From Ursus arctos (lineage: Eukaryota; Chordata; Mammalia; Carnivora; Ursidae): 64,000 bases of DNA. The notes beneath the pieces were generated by a model. That model saw only the letters and a list, made by a program, of their open reading frames with translations. It searched no databases and had not been told where the DNA came from. Shown in pieces: positions 20,229 through 30,858 of this stretch. The DNA lies in contig NW_026623008.1 in the NCBI RefSeq assembly GCF_023065955.2, forward strand, positions 16,708,501-16,772,500. Direction: 5' to 3'. A program made the translations under genes and the position numbers. Every line of letters begins with the position of its first letter. The stretch's first letter is position 1.

Positions 20229-20453
20229 TCAGACACTAAGCTTGAACACGCCATCATCGTCTTCAGAAAAAGACATTTTCCTTGGTGGCACTTTTGGCAA
20301 ATGTTTTAGCCCCTCCTTGTCATCTATGTCTCCCACGGTGGGGAAGCTGGTAGTGCTTCCCCAGATGCAAGCAGCCACCACATTGGATCCGCAGCGGCAG
20401 GAAGAGCGAACACGACCGCCTCCATAACTGTTACCATTGTCGGGGTGTTCCAT
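20229..20453 (-). CDS. Candidate small ORF or terminal exon, product unknown
   Basis: A 74-codon open frame ends in TGA at 20,229-20,231. The translation begins MEHPDNGNSYGG. It ends with a mixed, soluble, phosphoprotein-like tail (GDIDDKEGL, KVPPRKM, SFSEDDDGVFKL), unlike the repeat-derived ORFs around it. The frame stays open into an antisense MIR upstream, so any real start or splice acceptor lies between. A possible acceptor AG precedes the CTTCCCC at about 20,352, but its pyrimidine tract is broken. No poly(A) signal is obvious just downstream. It may be a terminal exon, a retrocopy fragment or chance; I do not recognise the protein. Confidence 0.2.
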   Translation of the reverse strand: MEHPDNGNSYGGGRVRSSCRCGSNVVAACIWGSTTSFPTVGDIDDKEGLKHLPKVPPRKMSFSEDDDGVFKLSV

Positions 20454-20464
20454 TGTTCCGGGCA

Positions 20465-20640
20465 TGGGAGCTGAGCGGTGCACATGTGTTTTCTCAGCGT
20501 TTACAAGAATTTTAAGAGGAATCACCATTCGTGAATTTTTCAAATGAGGACACAGAGGCTCCAAGAGATTCGAAAGTCTTGAATGAATTAGGATGGGGTG
20601 AGAGCCAGGATTTGAACCCAGAGGTGGGCAACTCCAGGAT
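20465..20640 (-). repeat. MIR fossil, antisense
   Basis: "AATGAGGACACAGAGGCTCC" then "GCCAGGATTTGAACCCAGAG". Confidence 0.8.
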
Positions 20641-21269
20641 CAGATCTGAGTTTTGTGGAGCCTGAAGCTTAGGTTATTTGGGGGGTGGAGGAAGGAAAAA
20701 GTTGTCCTCAGTCGTCTTAGAGTCCTTGGCGGGGTCTGACAAAGATTAATCGAAGAGCACGCAAGTTGATTTAACATAAGCCTTAGATGGCACGGGAGCC
20801 TTCGCAAGGAAAGAGCGACCCGAACAGTCAAGCCCGAGCGTGTGGATGACAGGAGAGCGGGCAGTCGTGCCGAAACAGGACAAGTTAAGGAATATGAGGT
20901 AAGTCTAGTATAACCAGGATTCTTCTTGGCATCCCTCTGTCTTGGGAGATCAGGACGTCCCTCTCCTCTGGGTCTGGGGAGGGCACCTCTCACCCGTGGT
21001 GGGTTCAATGACCTGTTTCAGGGAAGAAGGGCGAGCGGGGAGGAAGTCGGAGTGACCTTTCTGCTCTGTCATTTCCCAAACCCCTTCAGCTCAAAATAAT
21101 ATCAAGATGTCAAAATGTTATATTTGGGGGTAGCCTGTCCTGAACCCCATCAGGGGGGCGTCTTTAAGAAAAAGATAAAAAATTAAAAACAAATTTGGGG
21201 AGGAAAGTGTTAGAAGAAAAGGAGACAGTAAGTGGTCTGAACTAACCACAGTTAAAATACCTCGTTCCT
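20641..21269. other. Unassigned stretch
   Basis: A 122-codon antisense ORF (20,640-21,008) is Arg/Pro/Leu-rich without domain motifs. No repeat recognised. Confidence 0.35.
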
Positions 21270-21475
21270 AGGGGCGCCTGGGTGGTGCAGTCTTTAAGCG
21301 TCTGCCTTCGGCTCAGGGCGTGATCCTGGCATTCTGGGATCGAGCCCCACATCAGGCTCCTCAGCTAGGAGCCTGCTTCTTCCTCTCCCACTCCTCCTGC
21401 TTGTGTTCCCTCTCTCGCTGGCTGTCTCTCTCTCTCTGTCAAATAAATAAATAAAATCTTAAAAAAAAGAAAAAT
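21270..21475 (+). mobile_element. Carnivore SINE, young sub-type
   Basis: TSD CTCGTTCCT at 21,261-21,269 and 21,476-21,484. Confidence 0.95.
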
Positions 21476-21484
21476 CTCGTTCCT

Positions 21485-22689
21485 GCAAATTTTACGAGAT
21501 GTTTACTCTGGAACACCTTGGGGGGGTGCTCTCCCCGGCCTTTGGAAGGAGCTCTTGCAACGAGGGGCACGCATTCGGTGAATGCACTCGCGCCCCCGCT
21601 AGAGCGGTCAGCTCAAGGAGGACTTACTCGCCCGAAATGTCAATCGTGCCCCGGCTGGGAGAAACGGTACCGGTATCGGTACCGGAGTGAGGGAACCCGA
21701 AGGAAGAGTTAGCACAGTCCCCCCAGGCCCGGGAGGTCTCTGGCCCCGGGGAAGTTGGTAGGGGAAGCAGCGAATGGGGCGCTCAGCTCTTAGATTACAA
21801 ATGGGACCTCAGTGGCAAGAGAGGGGGTCCTGCATGGACACTCCCACGCTCCCCAACTCCGCCCCTTCTCTCTTGCCTGGTCTCAGCTGCCTTGGGCCAT
21901 CCCTGCCCAGGGCAAAGGCTGGGCCCCGGCTCCGTGGATGGGGAGAGGGCTGCGGGAGCTTCTGTTGCAGCTGAAGGTCTAGTGCGGTCGCTTCTCTGAA
22001 AGCAAGCTCCCCTCCACCGCGGAACCGGGGTCCCCCTGCAGATCACGCCTCTCGCATCTACGTGAGAGCCTGGCATTCTCCGATCACCCTGGTGTTCATC
22101 CGATTCGCTGTGAAACAATACCTCCGTTCTTGCTCTTACTATGCCCAAGGTGCCTTTTCCCCTCCTTGCCTGGAACTGCACGACACGGTGTCCTCGGATT
22201 CGGAAACCTGAAAAGGTGCCCTGCCCCAGCTTCTCCCCTCACCTGGAGTGGGGAGAACAGGACGTTTTAGTTCACTTTGTTCAGGCTGCCTTTTCCGCGC
22301 ATTGTCTCCCACGCACAGCACTGCGATGAAGCTCCTTATTCAGTCTCTGCTGCACTTGGGATGAATGAAGCGTGGAGCCCCCAAACCCCTGCCCCTCGCC
22401 TGCGACCTTCTGCAGGAGGTGGCTGAGGGACGTCAGAAACATTGAAAGCCACAGCCCCTCTCTCGAGGGCAGCCTCCAGTGAGTTAGGGAAGGAGAACAT
22501 GTGAAAGGTTTGGTACGTACACCTCTGACTTCGATCAAGGGTGCAAATTAACCTAATTCCCAAGTCACTGCCAGAGCCACACGCGAGGTGGGAACGGTGC
22601 ACTTGGCATAGTTCAGTGGGAATGGTGATGCGTCCTTGATCTGCACGGTCGGAGTGGCCCAGATGGGGAATGATCCAGATGACTCCGTC
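21485..22689. other. GC-rich unassigned stretch
   Basis: About 1.2 kb of repeat-free, CpG-containing sequence, densest at 21,565-21,740. Not a full CpG island by eye. No convincing exon. Confidence 0.4.
21665..21685. repeat. CGGTAY hexanucleotide repeat
   Basis: CGGTAC-CGGTAT-CGGTAC-CGG: three and a half units, with the palindrome CGGTACCG occurring twice. Confidence 0.8.
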
Positions 22690-23165
22690 TTTTTTTTTTT
22701 TTCCCTCCAATTTAAAAAATCATGGTAAAATACACATAACATAAAATTGATCACCTTAACCATTTTTAAGTGCACAGTTCAGAGGAGGTAAGTACATTTA
22801 TAACGTTGTGCAACCATCACCACCATCCAGCTCGGTAACTTCTCAGCTTGTAAAACTGAAACTCTGCCCCAGTGAACAATAATCCCGTGGTCTCCCCCTC
22901 CCTCCAGCCCCTGGGAACCCCCTTCTACTCTCTGTCTCTATGCATCCAGCCACTCTATCTCTATCAGTGGAATTGCACAATATTTATCCTTGGGCTTGGC
23001 TTATTTCACTTAGTATATGTGCCCAGCTTCCCACCATGTTGTAGCAGGTGAATTTCCTGCTCTTTTAACCGGATATTATTCAGTTAAATAGGATACACCA
23101 CATTTTGCTTATCCATTCATCCATTGGACACTTGAGTTGCTTCCACACAGATAACTTTAAATTCT
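22690..23165 (-). mobile_element. L1 fragment, antisense
   Basis: "AAATACACATAACATAAAAT", "GTGCAACCATCACCACCATC", "CTTATTTCACTTAGTATA", "TTTGCTTATCCATTCATCC": antisense L1 landmarks in order. Confidence 0.88.
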
Positions 23166-23201
23166 ATAAAACAATTTCCATTTTATTTTTATTATAATTT
23201 T

Positions 23202-23366
23202 TTAGAAGATTTATTTGAGAGAGAGAATGAGCGGTGAGGAGGGGCAGACAGAGAGAGAGAGAGAAAGAGAGAGGGAAGCAGACTCCCCACTGAGCAGGAA
23301 GCCTGATCCCAGGACCCCGGAGATCATGGCCTGAGCTGAAGGTAGACGCTTAACCGACTGACCTAC
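23202..23366 (-). mobile_element. Carnivore SINE, antisense
   Basis: "GAAGATTTATTTGAGAGAGA" to "CTTAACCGACTGACCTAC", with GA-repeat expansion. Ends short of the GCGCCCC head. Confidence 0.85.
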
Positions 23367-23378
23367 AATAATTTTTTT

Positions 23379-23446
23379 TGAGTTTTTATTTTTTAAGTAA
23401 GCTCTAGGCCCAACGTGGGGCTTGAGCTCTTGACCCCGAGATCAAG
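23379..23446 (-). mobile_element. Truncated short tRNA-like SINE, antisense
   Basis: "TTTAAGTAAGCTCTAGGCCC" to "CCCCGAGATCAAGAG". The head half is missing. Confidence 0.7.
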
Positions 23447-24194
23447 AGGGGAGGATGGGACTGCAGATGGCCACCAAAGTGCTTTGGGAGAGGATAATGC
23501 AATGCAAATTAGACTTCAGATAACTTAATGCCTGTTGTTCACTCGGTTGGCATGCCAAAGGGTAAACGCACTGAAGAGAATTCTCGGCTGCAAGTAACCC
23601 AATTAGCCGAAGCTCAAAACGGAGATGTTGGGGTTATTTGACCCGGCTGTGGGAAGAGCAGGGCTGGGTGGGCTGGCTTTGAGCCTCAAGTGCCAGCAGG
23701 GACCTTGCATTTCTGCCTATTTTTATTGGTGATATGACGGCTTTATACTATCCTGCCCCATCACGACTTTTTCGACGTGTTAGGACTATGGCCACGAGCA
23801 ACTCCAGCTCCACCCTTCTACTTTAGTACCGAAGCTCCAGTTTGAAAACAATCTGGAGAGAGCTACTGAGGGACCTGGCCTGTCACTGTGGCCAGGGCTG
23901 CAGTCATGAGTGGCCCAGCTGGGGTCACAAGCTCTGCCTCATGATGGTGCAGGCAGGAGACCTGTTTTGGAAAAAAAGGGGGCATCACAGGCAAGGCTAC
24001 TGGAGATGCATGAAACGGGGTTCCCGTGCTCCAGTTGGCGCCTACTGTAAGAGACAACAGAATGAACACAACACTGGGACACTTTTTAAAGACCACACGG
24101 AATAGAAGGCTTCTGAGTGGTAAAGAGGTTTCGGGTCATAGCAAGCAGCATCAGGACTGAGGAGATCGGTGACAAAGCGGGAAAGAAAGTGATC
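23447..24194. other. Unassigned stretch
   Basis: An 87-codon + ORF at 23,842-24,105 and its antisense partner have no recognisable motifs. Confidence 0.35.
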
Positions 24195-24490
24195 CAGAAT
24201 TTGAATGGAAAAGGATCTTGGAGGTCATCGAGCCCAAACTCCAAGCTTTGTATAACACATAAACCCCATCTTCAGGGTTCTCCAGAGCTTGTATGGTCCC
24301 TGCTTGAACACGGTGTGTGATGGGGAGCTCATGACCTCACATCCATCCCCGTTATTGTGCAACAGCGTTGAGGTTAGTCTTTCCCTGAACCCACCCCTTG
24401 TCTCCGTGCAACTTCAGCCCACTGGGGTTCGCGTGGGCTTTCGGAAGCACTCGGATAAGGCCAGTCCGTTCCTCTCCGAGGCCATACTCC
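24195..24490 (+). repeat. CR1/L3-like LINE remnant
   Basis: "CTTGGAGGTCATCGAGCCCA", "CCCTGCTTGAACACGGTG", "GATGGGGAGCTCATGACCTC" and "GTGCAACTTCAGCCCACTGG" match the ancient CR1/L3 3' region in order. Confidence 0.55.
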
Positions 24491-24679
24491 ATCAACCAGC
24501 CATGTTCTATAGCAGCAGTGCCTGTTTCTAGGGACGCCGTGTGGACTGAGTGAGCACCGCTCCTCGTAAGGACTCAGGAGACGTCACCAACAATTATTGC
24601 CGTTTGAAACCAGCATCCCTGCCCCATCAGCCTCAGCTCCTTGTTAGCTCCGCTGGTGAGAACACTGATTGATCGATAT

Positions 24680-24880
24680 TGATCGTTTGCCGTGTGAGAG
24701 CCCTGGGACCAGGTGCGGCCTCCTTTCTGGAGTTCTCGGAGCAGCTCTGCCAGTCATCTGTATTATGCCCACGTACAGGAGGAATGGGGTCAGGGAAGTT
24801 GATGCCTCTTGTCTAATCACATGACGGCAGAACTAGGGCAGGACTGTCGGACTCCGAAGGCCATCTGCTTCGCTACCGTG
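24680..24880 (-). repeat. MIR fossil, antisense
   Basis: "ATTATGCCCACGTACAGGAG" and "GCAGAACTAGGGCAGGACTG", a diverged reverse-complement MIR. Confidence 0.6.
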
Positions 24881-25524
24881 CAAGATGCTTCCTTCCCTGG
24901 CCTCATCTGCGGTGCACCCGGGTCCTCAGACTATAGCTCCCCTCTGGTTAGGTTCTGGTCTGTGCATGGTTCTCTGTGACGCCCTGTGCAGGTATCGGCT
25001 CTATCACCACCTTGATAAGCCCCAAAGCAGAATGATTTCTGCGGTATCTCTGGAAGCTTTGGAAACTTCAGGGTTAATGCAGGTGCCAGGCAGAGCCCGG
25101 CTTTGGAGGGGCTGGGCCTGGGCCTCGTTCGTCTTCACATCCCTCGCTGAATAGCCCATGTTTAAGCACTATTTTCCAAAATGGGTAAAATCATACTCTG
25201 CACTCAGGTATAAAATGAACACGCGTTGAAGATTTTATTTAACTCATTCTTCACGAGGGAACGGGTAGGATATTAAAATCAGTTCAAAGGAGGATCCAAA
25301 GAATAGACATACTTATTGATCAGAAACACTGCTGAGTGTGCAAAGCAAGCAGAACGGCTTCTCCGCAGCGGGAAGTAAAGTCAATGGACCTCTGTCAGGC
25401 AGAATCTGCATGGCGACCGACGAGCACTCTTTCACTTTTCTATCAGTTCTCTACAGTTTACAGAGTCGTAAAATAGCTCGAAGCAAGGAAAAGCCGAAAT
25501 CGGACAACCTGGAAGGGTGTGGGC
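24881..25524. other. Unassigned stretch
   Basis: No repeat or exon-like segment recognised. Confidence 0.4.
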
Positions 25525-25822
25525 TAGACCGGGGCTCAGCAAACTGCCTGTGAAGGGCCAGGTCGTGGGCCATGTTGTCTTTGTTCCAATATTCAACTCC
25601 GTCCTTTGGGTGTGAAAGTAGCCACAGGCAATACGTAAATGAGCGCGGCTACGTTCAGAAAAACTTCATAGGCACAAAAATTAGAATTTTATATAATTTT
25701 CACAGCACAAGATAGTCTTCTTAATTTTCGTCAACCCTTTGAAAATGTAAAAGCCACTCACAGGACTGCAAAACCTGCGGGCTGCTGGCCTTGCTGGGGG
25801 TGGGGGGGGTTGCCAGCCGCTG
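25525..25822 (+). mobile_element. hAT-type DNA transposon fossil (MER group)
   Basis: "GGGGCTCAGCAAACTGCCTG", "AAGGGCCAGGTCGTGGGCCA", "CAGGCAATACGTAAATGAGC", closing "TTGCCAGCCGCTG": ordered parts of an element with GGGTCAGCAAAC-type inverted ends. Confidence 0.7.
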
Positions 25823-25876
25823 CTCCGGACAACGCAGTTTCCTACTGTAGCACAAAGTCTCCCACAGCCTCGCCCT

Positions 25877-26368
25877 GTGGTGGGCAGAAGAATGACCCCC
25901 CAAATAGGTCCATGTCCTAACCCCTGGAACCTGTGAATAAAGGCGTCATGTTCCATGGTGGGGGGGAGTCAGGTTGCTCATCAGGTGACCTTGAGATGGA
26001 AAATCTCTCTGGGTTATGTGGGTGGGCCTCACGGGACCCCAAGAGTTCTTAAATGGGTTAGAGCCAGACGAGAGTCAGAACAGAGAGGGGCATCATCGGA
26101 AAGACTCAACAGCCATTTCTGGCTTTGAAGATGGAAAGGGGCCATGAGCCAAGGAATGCAGGCAGCCTCTAGAAGCTGGTAAAGGCAAGGAAATGCCTTC
26201 TCCCCTAGAATCTCCAGAAGGATCACAGCCCTGCTGATACCTTGATTTTAGCCCAGCGAGACCCAGTTTGGACTCCTGCTCTCCAGAACCGTAAGATAAT
26301 ACGTTTAGGCTGTTTTAAGCAGCCAAGTTTGTGACAGCTAGTTACAGCAGCAACAGGAGACTAATACA
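25877..26368 (+). repeat. Near-complete MLT1-type MaLR LTR
   Basis: 492 bp from TGTGGTGGGCAG to GAGACTAATACA (TG...CA). Contains "GTCCATGTCCTAACCCCTGG", "GGCTTTGAAGATGGAAAG", "GCCATGAGCCAAGGAATGC" and "CTTGATTTTAGCCCAGCGAG". Probably the MLT1D group. The LTR stands alone, with no internal region. Confidence 0.75.
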
Positions 26369-26401
26369 CTCCCTGTTATAAAAAACAAATAAACCAACCT
26401 C

Positions 26402-26547
26402 GGGGCACCTGTGTGGCTCGGTTGGTAAAGGGTCTGCCTTCTGCTCAGCTGTGATCCCAGGGAGCCTGCTTCTCCCTTTCCCTCTGGCCCTCCCCCTGCT
26501 TGGGCACTCTCTCTCTCATGAATATATAAAATCTTTAAAAAAAAAAA
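26402..26547 (+). mobile_element. Carnivore SINE with internal deletion
   Basis: Head GGGGCACCTGTGTGGCTCGG and tail intact, but roughly 45 bases between "GTGATCCCAG" and "GGAGCCTGCT" are missing. Confidence 0.88.
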
Positions 26548-26569
26548 CCCTCAAAGAAAGTTTATTCTT

Positions 26570-26763
26570 TTTTTAAAAAGATTTTATTTATTTATTTGAC
26601 AGAGAGAGACAGCCAGTGAGAGAGGGAGCACAAGCAGGGGGAGTGAGAGAGGAAGAAGCAGGCTCCTAGCGGAGGAGCCTGATGTGAGGCTCGATCCCAG
26701 AACGCCGGGATTACGCCCTGAGCCGAAGGCAGACGCTTAACGACTGTGCCGCCCAGGCGCCCC
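26570..26763 (-). mobile_element. Carnivore SINE, young sub-type, antisense
   Basis: Perfect TSD AGAAAGTTTATTCTT at 26,555-26,569 and 26,764-26,778. Confidence 0.96.
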
Positions 26764-26778
26764 AGAAAGTTTATTCTT

Positions 26779-27231
26779 GTTCACAAAATAAGGGCGGTCT
26801 CATTAGGTTTGGCTTGATTATACACACAGGTACGGCAAGAACATTAACTTTCCACACAGACAGTATAAATTTATTGTAAGTTTTCATAAGGGATCTCAGA
26901 TTGAACTTAAAATTTAAGTGAATTCCTCTCTTTTTGAGTCCCCCAAATATCCAAGATTTTGGGACCTGCCAGGAAATGGCCTTCCTTATTCACCTATGAG
27001 GCTAGGAACTCTGCAAACCGCGTGCCAGAGGGCAATGGAAGTATCGTTTCTGTTTCCTTGAGAGTACTGATCGTACCTGATTAAAGAAGCATCCTTCTGA
27101 AACACGACAAGCCAATGTTTCCATTACAGAATGGTAAAGAAAAACCCGTGCAAATAACTACACTGCATGAAAAATAAGGACACCCCAGAGGAGTTTCTAG
27201 GGGAGGGGGAGGAGAGGGTGGGCCGGTGAGA
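26779..27231. other. Unassigned AT-rich stretch
   Basis: Possibly an old repeat (phrases such as "GTACGGCAAGAACATTAAC"), but no family recognised. Confidence 0.35.
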
Positions 27232-27248
27232 AGAAGATATCATTTTTA

Positions 27249-27457
27249 TTTTTATTTTTATTTTTTTTAAAGATTTTATTCATTTATTCGACAGAGACAG
27301 AGACAGCCAGCGAGAGAGGGAACACAAGCAGGGGGAGTGGGAGAGGAAGAAGCAGGCTCACAGCGGAGGAGCCTGATGTGGGGCTCGATCCCATAACGCC
27401 AGGATCATGCCCTGAGCCGAAGGCAGACGCCCAACTGCTGTGCCACCCAGGAGCCCC
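27249..27457 (-). mobile_element. Carnivore SINE, young sub-type, antisense
   Basis: Perfect 17-bp TSD AGAAGATATCATTTTTA at 27,232-27,248 and 27,458-27,474. Confidence 0.96.
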
Positions 27458-27489
27458 AGAAGATATCATTTTTAAAAGTTTCATTTCAG

Positions 27490-27679
27490 GGGCGCCTGGG
27501 TGGCTCAGTCAGTTAAGCGTCTGACTCTTGCTTTTGGCTCAGGTCATGATCTTGCGGTGGCGTAATCGAGTCCCGTGCTGAACGGAACCTGCTTTGGATT
27601 CTTCCTCCCTCTCCCTCCCCCACTGCTCCTTCCTGCACTCGTGCTCTCTCTCTAAAATAAATAAAATATTTTAAAAAAT
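27490..27679 (+). mobile_element. Carnivore SINE, older sub-type
   Basis: Perfect TSD AAGTTTCATTTCAG at 27,476-27,489 and 27,680-27,693. It sits almost back to back with the previous antisense copy. Confidence 0.96.
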
Positions 27680-27693
27680 AAGTTTCATTTCAG

Positions 27694-28689
27694 TTTGCAA
27701 GAGCAGAGTCTACTAAACTGTCATGTTATACATAGCTTATGAAGAGAGAAAGGCTTCCTTATATTTCCAGAAACTAGAACATTAAAAAACATCAATAGTA
27801 TTTCAAACTATAATCATCTCCCATCAGTTCATTCAGTCCTATGTCATCTAGATCTTAGGTTAGCAATCTCATGAAGCCGTCACCTTCTTAGCTAAAGTGT
27901 TCTGGAAATCCTCACTTGGCCCACTGGTAGAGTGTGAAAGTTGTTTAAGTGGGGACACGGGAAGCCTGTACCGAAGAGACTATTCTCTAAAACGTCAACA
28001 GTTTGGGGTGCCTAGTACCGTTCTTTTCCACTGGGTGGAAAGAGGACGCTCTGAGACACATGGTCCTTCTTTGCTGAAGACATAGACTCTTGGCTGGTAC
28101 CTGATTGTTGAGCCTTCAGACAAGCATCAGAGTAAAATAAAGTCTATCTGTACATGACCTCATGGTGAAACAGATCATACTTCTTTTTGTTCTAAGAATG
28201 TGAAAATCACACTCTTCTTTGATTACAAGGTTATGGGGGGGGAAAGAAGTTAATTGAGTAGACCTCAGATCCATGGATAAATTTCTGGACGCTTCGGATT
28301 TGTACCTAATATCGTATGTGCATCTTGAAGAGTAATGGTTCACAGCTTTCATCAGACTCTCCAAGGTGGCTGGCTACGTCCTCAAAGAGGTTAAGAACAG
28401 CTGAACCATGGGTTTTGAGGTTCTGGCCGGCACTGACATTCTGATTTTACGAGTGGCCATCACTCCTCCTGCTGCATCCGTGCACTGCCCCCACGACTCC
28501 AGGGCTGAAGCCACCCTCTCGAGCAGCACTTCTGTCTGTCTTCTCTCTGATGGGGACACACCCCTCCTCGTCCCCTAGACCACACCTGCTCTGAACAGTG
28601 TTGAGCGGCTCGCTATTTCTCTTTAACACACCCCAGCATATAGGGTGTTTTTGTGGTGGTGAATTGCCCAAGGTGATTTTTCCTTACCC
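27694..28689. other. Unassigned stretch
   Basis: About 1 kb without a recognised repeat. Short ORFs near 28,374-28,671 (-) carry no domain signal. Confidence 0.4.
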
Positions 28690-28895
28690 AATTATTTCTA
28701 CTTTCCAGTAACCTAAATTCTACCTTTTCAATGTGGACTACCATTTCCTTTTTTAAAAACCCTAACTACGGACTATGGTTATGTCAAATTGTTTTCAAGG
28801 CAAATGGCTGGCCAGAAATCTGGGACCATTTGAGCAATAATATGATGATAGTAATGGATTATAAACCATCAAGTAAAGTCAGAATCTGTGAGTCC

Positions 28896-29095
28896 GGGGT
28901 GTCTGGGTGGCACAGCGGTTAAACGTCTGCCTTCGGCTCAGGGCGTGATCCTGGCGTTATGGGATCGAGCCCCACATCGGGCTCCTCTGCTATGAGCCTG
29001 CTTCTTCCTCTCCCACTCCCCCTGCTTGTGTTCCCTCTCTCGCTGGCTGTCTCTATCTCTGTCGAATAAATAAATAAAATCTTAAAAAAAAAAAA
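28896..29095 (+). mobile_element. Carnivore SINE, young sub-type
   Basis: Perfect TSD AGAATCTGTGAGTCC at 28,881-28,895 and 29,096-29,110. One of the best-preserved copies in the window. Confidence 0.97.
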
Positions 29096-29830
29096 AGAAT
29101 CTGTGAGTCCACACTAACATAAAGGAACACAGGAGAAGGGAGAGTTCTTCCTTATAGATTAATAAGTGATAAACACAAAAGGGATATGCTAACACCAGTG
29201 GATGAAAGTTTGATGAGGAACGCAGTCTCAAAGGATATCCAGACAAATTACTCATTAATTTCAAAGGGAGAAATAGTAATGGACCACAATGGACAAATCT
29301 GCAGACACCCGCTTAACCAAATGATTCAAGCTAACATCAGCAATATTGGGAAACACCAACAAACGTGCTTCCTGATACAATGCACTGAGGATATGAGATC
29401 ACTCCTGTGGTATTTCTGCTAAATATGCCCGAACGACCTAAATCTGACCGTAAGGAAACATCAAGACCGTCCCAAATTGAGGGATAATCTACAAAATAAC
29501 CGGCTTGGACACTTCAAAAACACCCCACAAAAAAGGCTAAAGGACATTTTCAAATTGAAGGAGACTAATGACTAAATGTAATGTGTGATCTTGGCTCAGA
29601 TCTAAGACAGGGCGGGGGGGAAGATAGCGGTGATGGGCATTTTTGGGGACTGTTGATGAAATTTGAAAATGCGCTGTGGGTTAGACAATAGTGTTCTATC
29701 AATGTTCAATTTCCTGATTTCAATAACTGTGCTGTGGTTGAGCAAGAAAATGTCTTTGCTCTTGAAAGATACACATGAAATATTTATGGGTATAGGGACA
29801 CAGTGTCTCCAATTAACTCTCAGGTTGCGG

Positions 29831-29831
<1 letters not shown>

Positions 29832-29864
<33 letters not shown>
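29832..29864 (+). repeat. (AC)n microsatellite
   Basis: About 16 uninterrupted AC units within the L1 3' UTR. Confidence 0.97.
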
Positions 29865-29867
<3 letters not shown>

Positions 29868-29988
29868 GGGAATGATAAGGCAAATAGGGCAAAAGCAATT
29901 GATGAATGTGGATGGATGTTATAGGGAGTTCCCTGTACTATTTTTGCAACTTTTCAGTAAGTTAGAAATCATATTAAAGTAAATAATA

Positions 29989-30174
29989 GGGGCACTTGGG
30001 TGGCTCAGTCAGTTAAGTAGCTGCCTTTGGCTCAGGTCATGATCCCAAGGTCTTGGGATCAAGTTCCGCCATCGGGCCCCCTGCTCAGCAGGGCATCTGC
30101 TTCTCCCTCTCCCTCTGCCTGCGCTCCCCCTGCCTATGCTCTCTCTGTCAAATAAATGAATAAAATCTTTAAAA
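29989..30174 (+). mobile_element. Carnivore SINE, older sub-type
   Basis: "GGGGCACTTGGGTGGCTCAG" head. Short A-rich TSD around AGTAAATAA. Sits at the 3' tail of the L1. Confidence 0.93.
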
Positions 30175-30434
30175 ACAGTAAATAAAAATAGTTGGCCCCA
30201 AATCTTTTATTTCACCCTGCAGCACTAAAAATATCCCTAAAAGAGGAGTGAACCTTCCTGGTGTGGGAAACACCTTTAAAGAGCAGAACCGAATCTCTCT
30301 GAAATAATTCAGAGGTTCTTCACTGTTCTAAACGTTCAATCCCCATTTAGTCATTGTCGATGAGAAAAAAAAAAAAAACCACAAAACTAATTAAATTAAT
30401 TTAGCCAAATTTCCCGCATAATCATAACTTACTC
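30175..30434. other. Short unassigned stretch
   Basis: A-run at 30,366-30,379. Nothing else recognised. Confidence 0.4.
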
Positions 30435-30858
30435 CTTTAAGTCATTCTTTCAGCAAATACGTGGGAGCCTCCAATGTGGCAGACGCATTCTAGGTGCTTG
30501 GTGAACCAGAGACAAAGCTCCCTGCCCTTGGGGAGTTCACGTTCCAGCACAGGGACACAGAGAATGAACAGTGGACATAACTCATAAGTCAGTCATGTAT
30601 TGTGGGTTGAAGGTGAGAAAGTGCTGCAGCAAGAGTAGGGCAGGGGAGGGGGTATCGGAAGCACGGTGCAGGGGAAGGTAGTCAGGAGAGGCTTATTGTG
30701 AAGCACAGACTTGCACGAGGTGAAGAGTGAGCTTTCCAGACCTCTGTGGAGAGGGCGATCAGGACAGAAGAACAGCCACTGTAAAGGCTCCGTGTAGAAG
30801 CTGCCCTGTTTCAAGGAGCAGCAAGGAAGCCACTGCGACTGCAGCGACCAGGGAACTC
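30435..30858 (-). repeat. LINE-2 3' region, antisense
   Basis: "CAGCAAATACGTGGGAGCCT", "CTGCCCTTGGGGAGTTCACG", "AGGCTTATTGTGAAGCACAG", "AGGAGCAGCAAGGAAGCCAC": antisense L2 order. Confidence 0.7.

Larger units (their letters stand above)
28690..29985 (+). mobile_element. Old L1 3'-UTR region, interrupted by a SINE
   Basis: "AAATTGAGGGATAATCTACA", "AATGTAATGTGTGATCTTGG", "CAATGTTCAATTTCCTGATT", "ACTATTTTTGCAACTTTTCA": the ordered landmarks of L1M 3' UTRs. Confidence 0.82.
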
